The notes under the pieces were generated by a model that was not told the origin of the DNA, did not search any database, and saw only the letters and a program-made list of their open reading frames with translations. The position numbers and the translations under genes were made by a program. Shown in pieces: positions 45,003 to 53,627 of a DNA stretch of 64,000 nt. The first letter of the stretch is position 1, and each line of letters begins with the position of its first letter. Source of the DNA: JANJUO01 sp942492935 (GTDB taxonomy: Bacteria; Bacteroidota; Ignavibacteria; Kapaibacteriales; UBA2268); assembly GCA_942492935.1 (NCBI GenBank), contig OW818654.1:744001-808000 (forward strand). The letters run 5' to 3'.

Positions 45003-45216
45003 AATCTAATACCTTAAACATCTGCTCATAATATACTTCTCGCAAAGGTATAGAATACCCTAATTGTTTATATGCCAAAATCATTTGCTCAAGAGCGTCA
45101 TTTAACATCAATCTACATTCATCAATTGAGTGACCCTCAGTTACAACTTCTGGCCATTCTAGAATTTGCCCCATATATCCAGACTCAGTTTTGATAAAAT
45201 TTGCTGTAAAAGTCAT
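44992..45216 (-). CDS. hicB: HicB-type antitoxin
   Basis: 74 residues: 'FTANFIKTESGYMGQILEWP' and 'VVTEGHSIDECRLMLNDALE' give the HicB partial RNase H fold, with a Tyr-rich C-terminal tail. First gene of a two-gene unit with the hicA at 44814. A GGAG site lies close upstream. Confidence 0.8.
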   Translation of the reverse strand: MTFTANFIKTESGYMGQILEWPEVVTEGHSIDECRLMLNDALEQMILAYKQLGYSIPLREVYYEQMFKVLDYVG

Positions 45217-45366
45217 TGTATTTCTCCAAATAACAAAATTAACTTTATGAAGTTTTATTTATTGATTTATTTTACTACCTCATACTGATTATAATACTCC
45301 CCAAAAAAAGTACCAGAGAATAAGGTGAAAAAACCTTAGATTTGTAATAAAAAAAGGAGTAAAGAA

Positions 45367-45654
45367 ATGAAACAGCAACGCAGAACACATAGTTCTGAAT
45401 TCAAATCGAAAGTGGCTTTAGAGGCACTAAAAGAACGGAAATCATTAAGCGAAATTGCTTCCGAATACCAGGTTCATATAAATCAGGTAACCTCATGGAA
45501 AGCACAATTGGTCGAAAATATGGCTTCAGTATTTACCGATGGTCGAAAAAATCCAAAGGAAAAAGAGGACAAAGAATCACTTTTATATCAGCAAATCGGT
45601 CAATTGCAAGTAGAATTGGACTGGTTGAAAAAAAAATCTAAAGTATTATTCTAA
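45367..45654 (+). CDS. IS3-family OrfA, orphan
   Basis: 95 residues: 'RRTHSSEFKSKVALEALKER' with the helix-turn-helix 'LSEIASEYQVHINQVTSWKA' and the leucine-zipper end 'LLYQQIGQLQVELDWLKKKS' typical of IS3 OrfA. The normal OrfB with the DDE core is missing: the DNA switches directly to the terminal repeat of an IS1634-type fragment at 45655, and the last residues 'KVLF' come from that junction. AAAAAGGAG precedes the ATG. It is a non-autonomous remnant. Confidence 0.8.
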   Translation: MKQQRRTHSSEFKSKVALEALKERKSLSEIASEYQVHINQVTSWKAQLVENMASVFTDGRKNPKEKEDKESLLYQQIGQLQVELDWLKKKSKVLF

Positions 45655-45832
45655 CCCAAGTTGCACCCTTTTGTTTATAAGTCCCTATAAAATCAATAAT
45701 GAAAATTTTTAATGGGTAACTACATATTTTTTGGTTGTGAATGGCATCGAGCTAATCTTCACCGCCTTGTATATTTCCATCGCCTCCTGTATTGGTCTTG
45801 AGCAATTTCTAATGATTATCTCATTCTTGTCT
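45655..45832 (-). mobile_element. IS1634-type fragment (3' end only)
   Basis: Starts with CCCAAGTTGCACCCTTTTGT and continues through TATAAGTCCCTATAAAATCA, matching the transposase 3' end of copies 1 and 2 for about 175 bases. It then stops abruptly at TCATTCTTGTCT. About 8% of the element remains. The break coincides with the start of the block duplicated at 51176. Confidence 0.8.
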
Positions 45833-46258
45833 GTTTGGTGAATCATTACTTATAGAACAACTTATAGTATCCATGAAAATATATTTTTGAAATATATTAT
45901 GTAAAAAAAAATACAAAAATCGTGACTACTCAGCCGCCAAATGAAAAAATCACGTGCAAATTACAGCTAACTTTGTTCAAACCCTTCCGAAGGTTACGAA
46001 CCTTCGGAAGGGTAATTGACAAGTTAGATAAGAGCCGACCTGCCATAAATTTGTATTTTCGTTATTTTGAACAAATTCCTTGAAATTCCCATCGGGAATA
46101 AATGTTTGTAACAGATTAATTTCCCACTTCAACCAGCAACGCCGTAGGTGTTGAATGTGTATTTGAATTATTCAATCCCGATGGGATTGTTGGACTTAAG
46201 AGAGTTATCTTTGTTACAAAGATGTAATCCCTAACGGGATTTTCAAAGAATTTCTTTA
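45824..46258 (+). repeat. ~430-bp duplicated block upstream of T9SS gene B1
   Basis: From ATTCTTGTCTGTTTGGTGAA to AACGGGATTTTCAAAGAATT the sequence is ~90% identical to 51176-51606. Both copies contain a CTAACTTTGTTCAAACCCTT ... GAAGGGTAATTGACAAGTTA hairpin with an inner CCTTCCGAAGG/CCTTCGGAAGG, then an ATCCCGATGGGATTG/ATCCCTAACGGGAT pair. Both precede related T9SS genes. Confidence 0.8.
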
Positions 46259-46495
46259 TTATTATTATTTTCAACTTTTTCCAATTTTTCTTGTTCTTCA
46301 TTCAAATAACCTAGCAAATTGAAAATTTCTACGCGACTATGTATTTACTATTTTTTTAATATTAAAAAAAAATGCAAAAAAAGTGATGAAATAATGTGTT
46401 TTTCATGTGATTATTTTCGCTTTCAATTGTCTTTGTATATGGGCGTGTGGACAAATTTGAAAAAAGTTTTTTTGAATAAATTTTTAGAGGATTTT

Positions 46496-47872
46496 ATGAA
46501 ATACTTATTCATTATATTATTATCTATATCGGTTTGTTTTGCTGAATATGAAGTTATTAATGCAGAATACAAAGATACAATTGATGGATATAAAATTAAT
46601 TTTTTTCAAAGACCGTTCAAAGTTGGAGATCATGTTGTTTTCGCAAATTTTTGGCAAAGTCCTCAAGCAAGCGGACCTTCACCTTATATTTTTATAATGG
46701 AAAATTACAAAATTAGAGCTTTCGAAGGAGCAAAAATAATTATTAAAGAACTTGAAAAAAATCCAAATGACTTTTTCAGTTCTATTAATGATGTTAAGAT
46801 TGATTCAAAAAATAATTTATGGATGATTGCTACAAATGGCAGATTTCTCAAATACGATTGGAACGAATTTACCGTTATTGATTATATTAAAGATAAATAT
46901 GGAAAAACAATCAATGGAAATTCATTAGAAATTGATGAAAATGATAATATTTACATTCATACAAACAAAATAAATCTTATCAAATATGATGGAAAAGATT
47001 TTGTTGAATTGGAATATGATACAACCAATTATGATAATGTTCCGTATTCTTTTGGAGTACAGAATCTAAAACTAATTAATACCAAAATTTATTTCGTAAA
47101 TTTAAATAATAAAATTGGATATTATGATTTAGAGCAAAATAAATATGAGAAATTAGATTTGAGTAGTATTCTACCAGATAATAATTATTTTATCATTTCC
47201 TTCAAAAAATACGATAATAAATTATTTTTTACATTCTTACGTAATGAAAAGGTTTATTATTATAAATATGATAATGAAAAGTTTGAAAATTTAGATTATA
47301 TATCCAAATTATTGCCAGTAGATTTAAAATTTAACAATCATGTAATACAATACTGTGAAAATGGCTATAAATATTTCAATATTCAAGATTCTATAAACTA
47401 TAATACAATTTATCAAATAGATACAAATAACAAAGTAAGTATTATTGATTTTAGCGATAATAATAAAAAATACAATAATAGGATGTCAATTGATGGGGCA
47501 TATTTACAAACTAATGGCAGTATATTGTTACCTGATTTAGAGGGTGGATTTTTAATATTACAAAATCCATCCTCCGTAGAAACTCCTTTGAATGTGGTGT
47601 TTATAAATAACATTTACCCCAACCCAGCAAAAACTAATGTTTCCATAGATTTTATTGTTGAACCAGAAAATCTACCAAATATATCTGTTGAATTGTATAA
47701 TCTTACAGGTATTCTGCAATCAAAATTGGTTTATAATGTTGATTATAACGATTCAAATGGGCAAGCATCTCTCAACTGCAATATAGAAAATATTGCAAAT
47801 GGTTATTATATTATAGTCATTGACAATGGCAAACGAAAAGAAGCAAAACCATTTATAGTGAATAAAGAGTAG
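46496..47872 (+). CDS. T9SS-sorted secreted protein (paralogue B1)
   Basis: 459 residues from the ATG at 46496, chosen because TTTAGAGG lies just upstream and a signal peptide starts there ('YLFIILLSISVCFAEYE'); the frame is open further upstream without sense. The body contains propeller-like segments ('DVKIDSKNNLWMIATNGRFL', 'NSLEIDENDNIYIHTNKINL'), as in two-component-type beta-propellers. The C terminus is a T9SS sorting domain ('NNIYPNPAKTNVSIDFIVEP', 'VELYNLTGILQSKL', 'GYYIIVIDNGKRKEAKPFIV'). The paralogue at 52016-53407 shares the whole layout. Surface-exposed; ligand unknown. Confidence 0.8.
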   Translation: MKYLFIILLSISVCFAEYEVINAEYKDTIDGYKINFFQRPFKVGDHVVFANFWQSPQASGPSPYIFIMENYKIRAFEGAKIIIKELEKNPNDFFSSINDVKIDSKNNLWMIATNGRFLKYDWNEFTVIDYIKDKYGKTINGNSLEIDENDNIYIHTNKINLIKYDGKDFVELEYDTTNYDNVPYSFGVQNLKLINTKIYFVNLNNKIGYYDLEQNKYEKLDLSSILPDNNYFIISFKKYDNKLFFTFLRNEKVYYYKYDNEKFENLDYISKLLPVDLKFNNHVIQYCENGYKYFNIQDSINYNTIYQIDTNNKVSIIDFSDNNKKYNNRMSIDGAYLQTNGSILLPDLEGGFLILQNPSSVETPLNVVFINNIYPNPAKTNVSIDFIVEPENLPNISVELYNLTGILQSKLVYNVDYNDSNGQASLNCNIENIANGYYIIVIDNGKRKEAKPFIVNKE

Positions 47873-47875
47873 AAA

Positions 47876-47922
47876 AATCATTCCATCCTTCAGCCGAAAG
47901 TTGAGGGGTGGAATGATTGTTT
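47876..47922 (+). terminator. Terminator of T9SS gene B1
   Basis: AATCATTCCATCC and GGGGTGGAATGATT form a ~12-bp stem directly after the stop codon, followed by GTTTATAATT. Confidence 0.7.
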
Positions 47923-48044
47923 ATAATTCATTTTTTTAATTTCATATTTTATGGTAAATAATTTTGTTGATTGTTGAATTATCAAGATGAAATATTTTGT
48001 TTGTAATTTAATTATATTTATATTGCAATTTTTAGGGAGGTGAA

Positions 48045-48317
48045 TTGCAAGAATTTGAATGGAATAAAACCAAAGCAGAATCTAATCTAAAAAAGCATGG
48101 TGTTGGTTTTGATGAGGCAATTACAGTGTTTGATGACCCTTTTGCAGTTTATTATGATGATATTTACCATTCTGAGAATGAATTGAGATACATTGTAAGA
48201 GGATATTCGAAATTTAATAATTTACTTATTGTAAATTTTACTATTAGAGAAGAAAAAGTTAGAATTATTAGTTCGAGAAAGGCAACAAAAAAGGAGAGAA
48301 TTTTTCATGAAAAATAA
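48045..48317 (+). CDS. BrnT-type toxin
   Basis: 90 residues starting at a TTG (48045), which is convincing because AGGGAGG lies 4 bases upstream and no ATG is available before the conserved sequence. 'FEWNKTKAESNLKKHGVGFD' followed by 'EAITVFDDP' is the BrnT/DUF497 signature, with the C-terminal 'EEKVRIISSRKATKKE' (R-I-I-S-x-R-x-A). It precedes a small antitoxin gene with an 11-base overlap. Confidence 0.88.
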   Translation: MQEFEWNKTKAESNLKKHGVGFDEAITVFDDPFAVYYDDIYHSENELRYIVRGYSKFNNLLIVNFTIREEKVRIISSRKATKKERIFHEK

Positions 48318-48549
48318 TAGTACAAAAGAAATTAATCAAAAATCAATAAAAATTATTGATAATGATGAAAATCTAAACGATGAGTTGCCAATTGAAATTG
48401 ATTTTTCTGAATTGAAAGAAATTGAAAATCCATTAAAAAAATCAGTTTTGATAAAATTGGATAGCGATTTAGCAATTCATTTCAAAAATTCAAGAGAATT
48501 AAATAAATTTATCAGATTGCAATTAAAATCTCATGCAATAATCAAATAA
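48307..48549 (+). CDS. Antitoxin partner of the BrnT-like toxin
   Basis: 80 residues. Acidic N-terminal half ('DNDENLNDELPIEIDFSELK') that can wrap the basic toxin, then 'KKSVLIKLDSDLAIHF' and 'SRELNKFIRLQLKSHAII', a degenerate ribbon-helix-helix. Overlaps the toxin gene by 11 bases, the same architecture as the pair at 1590-2067. Confidence 0.7.
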   Translation: MKNNSTKEINQKSIKIIDNDENLNDELPIEIDFSELKEIENPLKKSVLIKLDSDLAIHFKNSRELNKFIRLQLKSHAIIK

Positions 48550-48582
48550 TATAATAATTGTTTGGTCAAAAATAATAATGTA

Positions 48583-48666
48583 AACATTCCAAATGGCTAT
48601 TACATAATAGTCATTGACAACTGCAAACGCAAAGTTGCAAAACCGTTTATAGTGAATAAAGAATAA
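48583..48666 (+). pseudogene. Orphan 3' end of a T9SS B-type gene
   Basis: 27 codons plus stop encode 'NIPNGYYIIVIDNCKRKVAK' and 'PFIVNKE', nearly identical to the last residues of the proteins at 46496 and 52016 (one Gly-to-Cys and one Glu-to-Val change). No gene body precedes it; the sequence upstream is the end of the antitoxin gene. It is the scar of a third B-type T9SS gene. Confidence 0.75.
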
Positions 48667-48697
48667 AAAGCAATTATTAATTTAGAAAAATAATAGT

Positions 48698-48724
48698 TGT
48701 CCAACACTTTCAAAGTGTTGGACA
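48698..48724. repeat. GATGTCC-family palindrome
   Basis: TGTCCAACACTTT and AAAGTGTTGGACA with a 1-base centre, immediately beyond the T9SS scar and 54 bases beyond the end of the TolC-type gene that converges on it. Confidence 0.7.
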
Positions 48725-48778
48725 TCTAAATATAGAGATGCCCCACCAATTCCATAATTACACCATTTTGCAACTACA

Positions 48779-50227
48779 TCAATTATACAATATCTTTCTG
48801 TTTTGTTCAAAATCGAATAATGTAATTCTTCTTAATTCAAAGTATGCTAACCAATAATTTCTCATTGTTTGAATGAAATTTCTAAAGGCATTATCCTTTT
48901 CATTTTGGGCAATGAATAGAGAATTAAGGTCAATTTTACCAATGATATATCTGTTTTTTGCAACATCAAATCTTTTTGATGCAATTGTATCTGCTTTTGT
49001 GGCAAGGATTAACTGATTTTGCAATAAGTCAAATTTCAATGCCTGATATTTAACATCCAGTTCGAAATTCTTTAAATTCTTGTCTAATGCTTGATTTACA
49101 CTTCTTTGATTTTCAAGGGCAGACTCAATTTCTTGCGAACCTTTTCCAAATTGATAAATTGGTATTTGAATACTAATATCAAAACTCTCTTGGTCGAGCA
49201 AACTTTTATAAGCAGAATTAATTTCACCTGCACTTTGATTATATCCAAAAGATGCTCCGATAGTAGCATTAAAACTATTATCTGATTTTACTCTTGCAAG
49301 ATAACTGTCAGCTTCTAACTTTTGTAGCTTAAGTTCAGTTAATTTCGGTCTGTTTTCAAGTGCTTCTTTAATAGCAATATCGGTATTAATTTTAATCTGT
49401 GGAAAAGATAACGGTGGAATTATTTCAATTTCAGAATCACTATGATAGCCCATTTCAAGTTTTAAATCTTCTAAAGCTCTTTTGAAATCCAATTTTGCAT
49501 ATTCAAGTTCATTTTGTGCATTAAGTAGTGCAAGTTCGCTCTGAAGTAAATCATTTTCAGCAATTTTGCCTACACTGAATCTACCTTGCGATAATTTAAG
49601 CAAAGTATCGCCATTGGCAACATTAAATTCAGCATTTTTCACATTCATTTGAGCAATATACAAATCGAAAAATTTTTGAGTAATTAAAATTGATACCATT
49701 TCCATTTCTTCAGCATATTCTGCCGTAAACTTTATAGCATTCAAATCCTGAATTTCCTTATTCCATTTTGCATTGTTATAAGTGAAAATTGGCTGGGTAA
49801 TTGAAATATTCAATGGTGAAGCTCTCCAAAGAGAGTATCCATTATTTTCGATTACATCAAATCTTGTCAATCCTGATGATAGATAAATTTGTGTTCCTGA
49901 AAAAGGTAAGACTTGAGACATAGTTAGAGCGGCTGATGAATATAGCTGACTTTGAGGAATATACAATTTTGTACCGTCTGGTTGTGGAGTTTCATTGATA
50001 GACCGATTCAAACCCGGAATAGAACCACGAAACGACAATTGTGGTAGCAAACTTGAATTGTAAGCAGAATAATTTAATTTCTTTTTGTTGAAATTGCTTT
50101 TAGCAATTATAGCAGATGGGGAATTTTTTGTTGCAAAATTAATACACTCTTCAAGGGTAAAAGATTTTTGAGGATAGAGTGAATTAATTGCAATTAGTAG
50201 CATTATCGAAATCAAAGCTGTCTTCAT
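48779..50227 (-). CDS. TolC-family outer-membrane efflux protein
   Basis: 482 residues from the ATG at 50227, where a signal peptide begins ('MKTALISIMLLIAINSLYPQ'); the frame is open 29 codons further, but that part is unlike a leader. Two OEP repeats: 'FTLEECINFATKNSPSAIIA' opens the first and 'IAIKEALENRPKLTELKLQK' the second. Long helical stretches ('ITQKFFDLYIAQMNVKNAEF', 'SQGRFSVGKIAENDLLQSEL') match the periplasmic barrel. Forms the outer-membrane channel of a tripartite exporter; no membrane-fusion or pump gene is nearby. It follows dapB by 65 bases. Confidence 0.88.
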   Translation of the reverse strand: MKTALISIMLLIAINSLYPQKSFTLEECINFATKNSPSAIIAKSNFNKKKLNYSAYNSSLLPQLSFRGSIPGLNRSINETPQPDGTKLYIPQSQLYSSAALTMSQVLPFSGTQIYLSSGLTRFDVIENNGYSLWRASPLNISITQPIFTYNNAKWNKEIQDLNAIKFTAEYAEEMEMVSILITQKFFDLYIAQMNVKNAEFNVANGDTLLKLSQGRFSVGKIAENDLLQSELALLNAQNELEYAKLDFKRALEDLKLEMGYHSDSEIEIIPPLSFPQIKINTDIAIKEALENRPKLTELKLQKLEADSYLARVKSDNSFNATIGASFGYNQSAGEINSAYKSLLDQESFDISIQIPIYQFGKGSQEIESALENQRSVNQALDKNLKNFELDVKYQALKFDLLQNQLILATKADTIASKRFDVAKNRYIIGKIDLNSLFIAQNEKDNAFRNFIQTMRNYWLAYFELRRITLFDFEQNRKILYN

Positions 50228-50292
50228 ATTAAGGCAATATAGTTCATAAATAATTAAATTAAAATACTGAATACGTGAATTTATCCGAAAAG

Positions 50293-51039
50293 TTAAATTG
50301 ATTTGCTTATCCATAATTCTTCAAGCAAATCATTAAACTGGAAAAAACCTTTGCGATTATAAATCATTTCGGCAGCTTTTAAAGCTCCATTAGCTAAGCC
50401 AGTTCTGTTTCTTACTCTGTGTGTTATTTCAATTGTATCGGCTAATGAATCTATATAAATAGTATGAGTTCCGGGGATTTCACCGCCACGAGTTGAAGTA
50501 AAATGAAGTGAATCAGTTGCTATTTCGTTATGAGATGTTTCAGTTAAAAGAGATTCTTTTGTTTGAACATTTTCTAAAATAATATTAGCTAATGCAATAG
50601 CTGTACCACTTGGACTATCTTTTTTTCGTTTATGATGTAGTTCGTGAGCAAAAATATCATATTCATTATTTAGATTTACTAATTTAGCAGCAGTTGAAAC
50701 AATTTTGTAAAACATCTGCATTCCAATAGAAAAATTTGCACCCCAAATAATTCCAATTTGCTTTTCATTTGTAAGATTTTCTACATATTCTAATTTATCA
50801 TACCAACCTGTTGTACCAATAACAATATTTTTGCCTAATTCGGACAGAATATTTATATTATCAATAATTGAAGCAGGTGTAGTAAAGTCAATAGCAACAT
50901 CAAAGTCGTAATTCTGTTTTGGATTTATCGGTTTAAATTCATCAAAAATATCTGTAATTACAAAACCATTATTCAATGCTAATTTTTCAATCTCTTTACC
51001 CATTGAGCCATAACCAACTAATGCAATTTTTGGCATCAT
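50293..51039 (-). CDS. dapB: 4-hydroxy-tetrahydrodipicolinate reductase
   Basis: 248 residues. The Rossmann motif 'KIALVGYGSMGKEIEKLALN' binds NAD(P)H; 'IDFTTPASI' and 'NIVIGTTGWY' follow. The catalytic region 'FAHELHHKRKKDSPSGTAIA' contains the conserved His-His, Lys and Gly-Thr of the family. It performs the second dedicated step towards diaminopimelate and lysine. At 248 residues it is a compact member, like those of other Bacteroidota. Two adjacent ATG codons are possible starts. Confidence 0.93.
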   Translation of the reverse strand: MMPKIALVGYGSMGKEIEKLALNNGFVITDIFDEFKPINPKQNYDFDVAIDFTTPASIIDNINILSELGKNIVIGTTGWYDKLEYVENLTNEKQIGIIWGANFSIGMQMFYKIVSTAAKLVNLNNEYDIFAHELHHKRKKDSPSGTAIALANIILENVQTKESLLTETSHNEIATDSLHFTSTRGGEIPGTHTIYIDSLADTIEITHRVRNRTGLANGALKAAEMIYNRKGFFQFNDLLEELWISKSI

Positions 51040-51175
51040 AAAAAACCTATTTAATAATCAAATTTTCAAACAATTTATTAATAAATTAGACGAATTGGTT
51101 TTTTAAAAATTTGAATTTAAATTAATTTAGACAGGAATGTCTAAACTATAATTGTATAACATTTGTAGAATATAT

Positions 51176-51606
51176 ATTCTTGTCTGTTTGGTGAATCATT
51201 ACTTATTGGACAACTTATAGTATCCATGAAAATATTTTTTGAAATATATTATGTGAAAAAAAATACAAAAATCGTGACTACTCAGCCGCCAAATGAAAGA
51301 ATCACGTGCAAAAAACAACTAACTTTGTTCAAACCCTTCCGAAGGTTACGAACCTTCGGAAGGGTAATTGACAAGTTAGATAAGAGCCGACCTGCCATAA
51401 ATTTGTATTTTCGTTATTTTGAACAAATTCCTTGAAATTCCCTTCGGGAATTAATGTTTGTAACAGAAGAATCTTCCAGCTGTTCCAACAACTCCTTAGG
51501 TGTTGAATGTGTATTTGAATTATTCAATCCCGATAGGATTGTTGGACTTAGGGGGATTAACTTTATTACAAATATGTAATCCCTATCGGGATTTTCAAAG
51601 AATTTT
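51176..51606 (+). repeat. Second copy of the ~430-bp block
   Basis: Matches 45824-46258 (see that entry), including the CTAACTTTGTT..ACAAGTTAG hairpin and the CCCGATAGGATTG/ATCCCTATCGGGAT pair. The short open frames it contains are not shared cleanly between the two copies and are not genes. Confidence 0.8.
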
Positions 51607-51701
51607 GTACAGATAACAAATATCATTGTTAATTGGCTCAGAAGTTACTAATTATTTAATACATTAATGACATTTTATATTTATTATGTGAAAAAAAATA
51701 C

Positions 51702-51820
51702 AAAAATCGTTTGTTTGTTTAAAAAATATTTTGTAATTTTGAAATGAGGTAACATCTGTAAAGAATAAATACTTGTTTCTATAAAAATTTTTAATGAATG
51801 ATGGTACTCTTATTACGAAA
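51702..51820 (+). promoter_or_regulatory. Promoter/leader block shared with 26846-26968
   Basis: TTTG (51710-51713), 20 bases, then TAATTTTG (51734-51741) fits the Bacteroidetes promoter consensus and points towards the T9SS gene at 52016. About 115 bases from AAAATCG onward are nearly identical to 26848-26965. The leader to the ATG would be ~270 bases, long enough for another promoter or a structured 5' region. Confidence 0.6.
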
Positions 51821-52015
51821 TATTAAGGAAAAAAAATATATGATTGCAAAATAATAGACCAAGAATACTGATTTTTTTGTATTTGATTTGTACAATACAT
51901 ATTATGTTTAATTATTATAAATGTTCTTATGAATTTGTAAATTACATAGTTCTTCATTCTTAACCATTAAATGAAGTAAGAATGATTATATTTTTTATAT
52001 TTTCAAGAGATACTT

Positions 52016-53407
52016 ATGAAATATATTCTTATTTTCATAATTTCAATATCTGCTTGCTTTGCAGATTACGAAATAATTGAAGCCGAATATTTAGATTCGA
52101 TTGATAATCGCAAGTTAAATTTTTATTGGAAACCATTCTTCTACAATGAAAATTTCATTTTTATTAATAAGGGATATAATATTTATTCAGATAAAAGAAC
52201 AACCGATTTGTTCATAATGAATGATTTTAAAATTAACGTGTTTGAAGGTAGAAATATTATCAAAGAAATTGTTGATAAGGAACCTTATGCTTTTTTAGAA
52301 TCAATTTCTGATATGGTGATAGACTCAAAGAATAATATTTGGATGCTAACTTCTGACTGTTTACTTATAAAATACGATTGGAATGAATTTAAAATAATTG
52401 ATGAATTAAGAAATGAAAAATTGGCTGGTAATTCATTAGCAATTGATGATGATGATAATATATATATACATACTAATAGAGCAGTACTAACAAAATTTGA
52501 TGGAAATAAATTTACAGTTCTTAATCCAGAAAAATTGCAAACTAACCTATCTCTTCACTTCTTAGAGTATGAAATTTTAAAAAAAATAGGTAATAAAATA
52601 TTTTATATTAGTTTATATGGGAATATTAGCTATTATGACATCAAAAGCCAGAATTATGATACATTAGATATAAAATCCTTGTTAGGGGTTAGTAGTTTGC
52701 ATCTGCAAAACTATTTGAAATGGAAAGATAAATTGATTATTTCATATGGAATTCCAGATAGTTTGAATGATGGTTTGCATTTAGCAAGTTACGATGGGGA
52801 TAAATTTACTAATTTAGACTATATATTAAAACTAATACCGCACGATTTCAATAAATCTGTAGGAAGAATACATATTGATGATGTAGGAAGATATTATTTT
52901 ACAGTAATTGACCCAGACTCTGTAAACTATTCAAGAATTTATCAAATTGATACAAATATGCAAGTGAGAACAATCAATTTTTATAATAACAATAAATCTC
53001 AAACATCAAAAAATATGGCCGCAACTAATGGTGCTTACATTTTGAAAGGCGGAACTATAATAATTCCAGAATTGTTTGGTGGATTTATTGTCATTAAAGA
53101 GCCATCATCAGTTGAAACCCCTTTAAATGTTTTATTTGTAAATAAAGTTTACCCAAACCCAGCAAGGCAAAATGTATCTATTGATTTTATTGTTGAGCCA
53201 GAGAATTTACCAAATATATCTGTTGAGTTGTATAATCTAACTGGAATATTGCAATCAAAATTGGATTATAATGTTGATTATAACGATTCAAATGGACAAG
53301 GTACTCTCAACTGCAATATAGAAAACATTCCAAATGGTTATTATATAATAGTCATTGACAATGGCAAACGTAAAGAAGCAAAACCGTTTATTGTGAATAA
53401 AGATTAA
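52016..53407 (+). CDS. T9SS-sorted secreted protein (paralogue B2)
   Basis: 463 residues with a signal peptide ('YILIFIISISACFADYEIIE'). Propeller-like segments include 'DMVIDSKNNIWMLTSDCLLI' and 'NSLAIDDDDNIYIHTNRAVL'. The sorting domain is almost identical to B1 ('NKVYPNPARQNVSIDFIVEP', 'GYYIIVIDNGKRKEAKPFIV'), while the 60-330 region is much more diverged. Same strand and same upstream block as B1. Surface or secreted protein of unknown ligand. Confidence 0.8.
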   Translation: MKYILIFIISISACFADYEIIEAEYLDSIDNRKLNFYWKPFFYNENFIFINKGYNIYSDKRTTDLFIMNDFKINVFEGRNIIKEIVDKEPYAFLESISDMVIDSKNNIWMLTSDCLLIKYDWNEFKIIDELRNEKLAGNSLAIDDDDNIYIHTNRAVLTKFDGNKFTVLNPEKLQTNLSLHFLEYEILKKIGNKIFYISLYGNISYYDIKSQNYDTLDIKSLLGVSSLHLQNYLKWKDKLIISYGIPDSLNDGLHLASYDGDKFTNLDYILKLIPHDFNKSVGRIHIDDVGRYYFTVIDPDSVNYSRIYQIDTNMQVRTINFYNNNKSQTSKNMAATNGAYILKGGTIIIPELFGGFIVIKEPSSVETPLNVLFVNKVYPNPARQNVSIDFIVEPENLPNISVELYNLTGILQSKLDYNVDYNDSNGQGTLNCNIENIPNGYYIIVIDNGKRKEAKPFIVNKD

Positions 53408-53437
53408 AATCAATTAAGAATTACGGTCTTTTAAATA

Positions 53438-53470
53438 AGATGTCCGACACTTTCAAAGTGTTGGACATCT
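53438..53470. repeat. GATGTCC-family palindrome after T9SS gene B2
   Basis: AGATGTCCGACACTTT and AAAGTGTTGGACATCT form a 16-bp stem with one G-T pair, 31 bases after the stop codon. A position like this recurs after several genes in the window. Confidence 0.7.
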
Positions 53471-53627
53471 GCATTATTAATTCATCAGATGAAAAACCAT
53501 CTGATGATTTGTAAAATAGTTAATTTGAATTAGCACGTGTTTCCTTAATTTTGGGATTGAGTATTATCTAAAATTTAGACAAGCCATTCTGCAATAATAA
53601 TATCAATGATATTCGTCTATTTCTTTG

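Noticed and set aside
51226..51626. Small frames in the 430-bp duplicated block (also 46116-46301)
   Set aside because: They are not conserved as frames between the two copies; differences are not codon-like.
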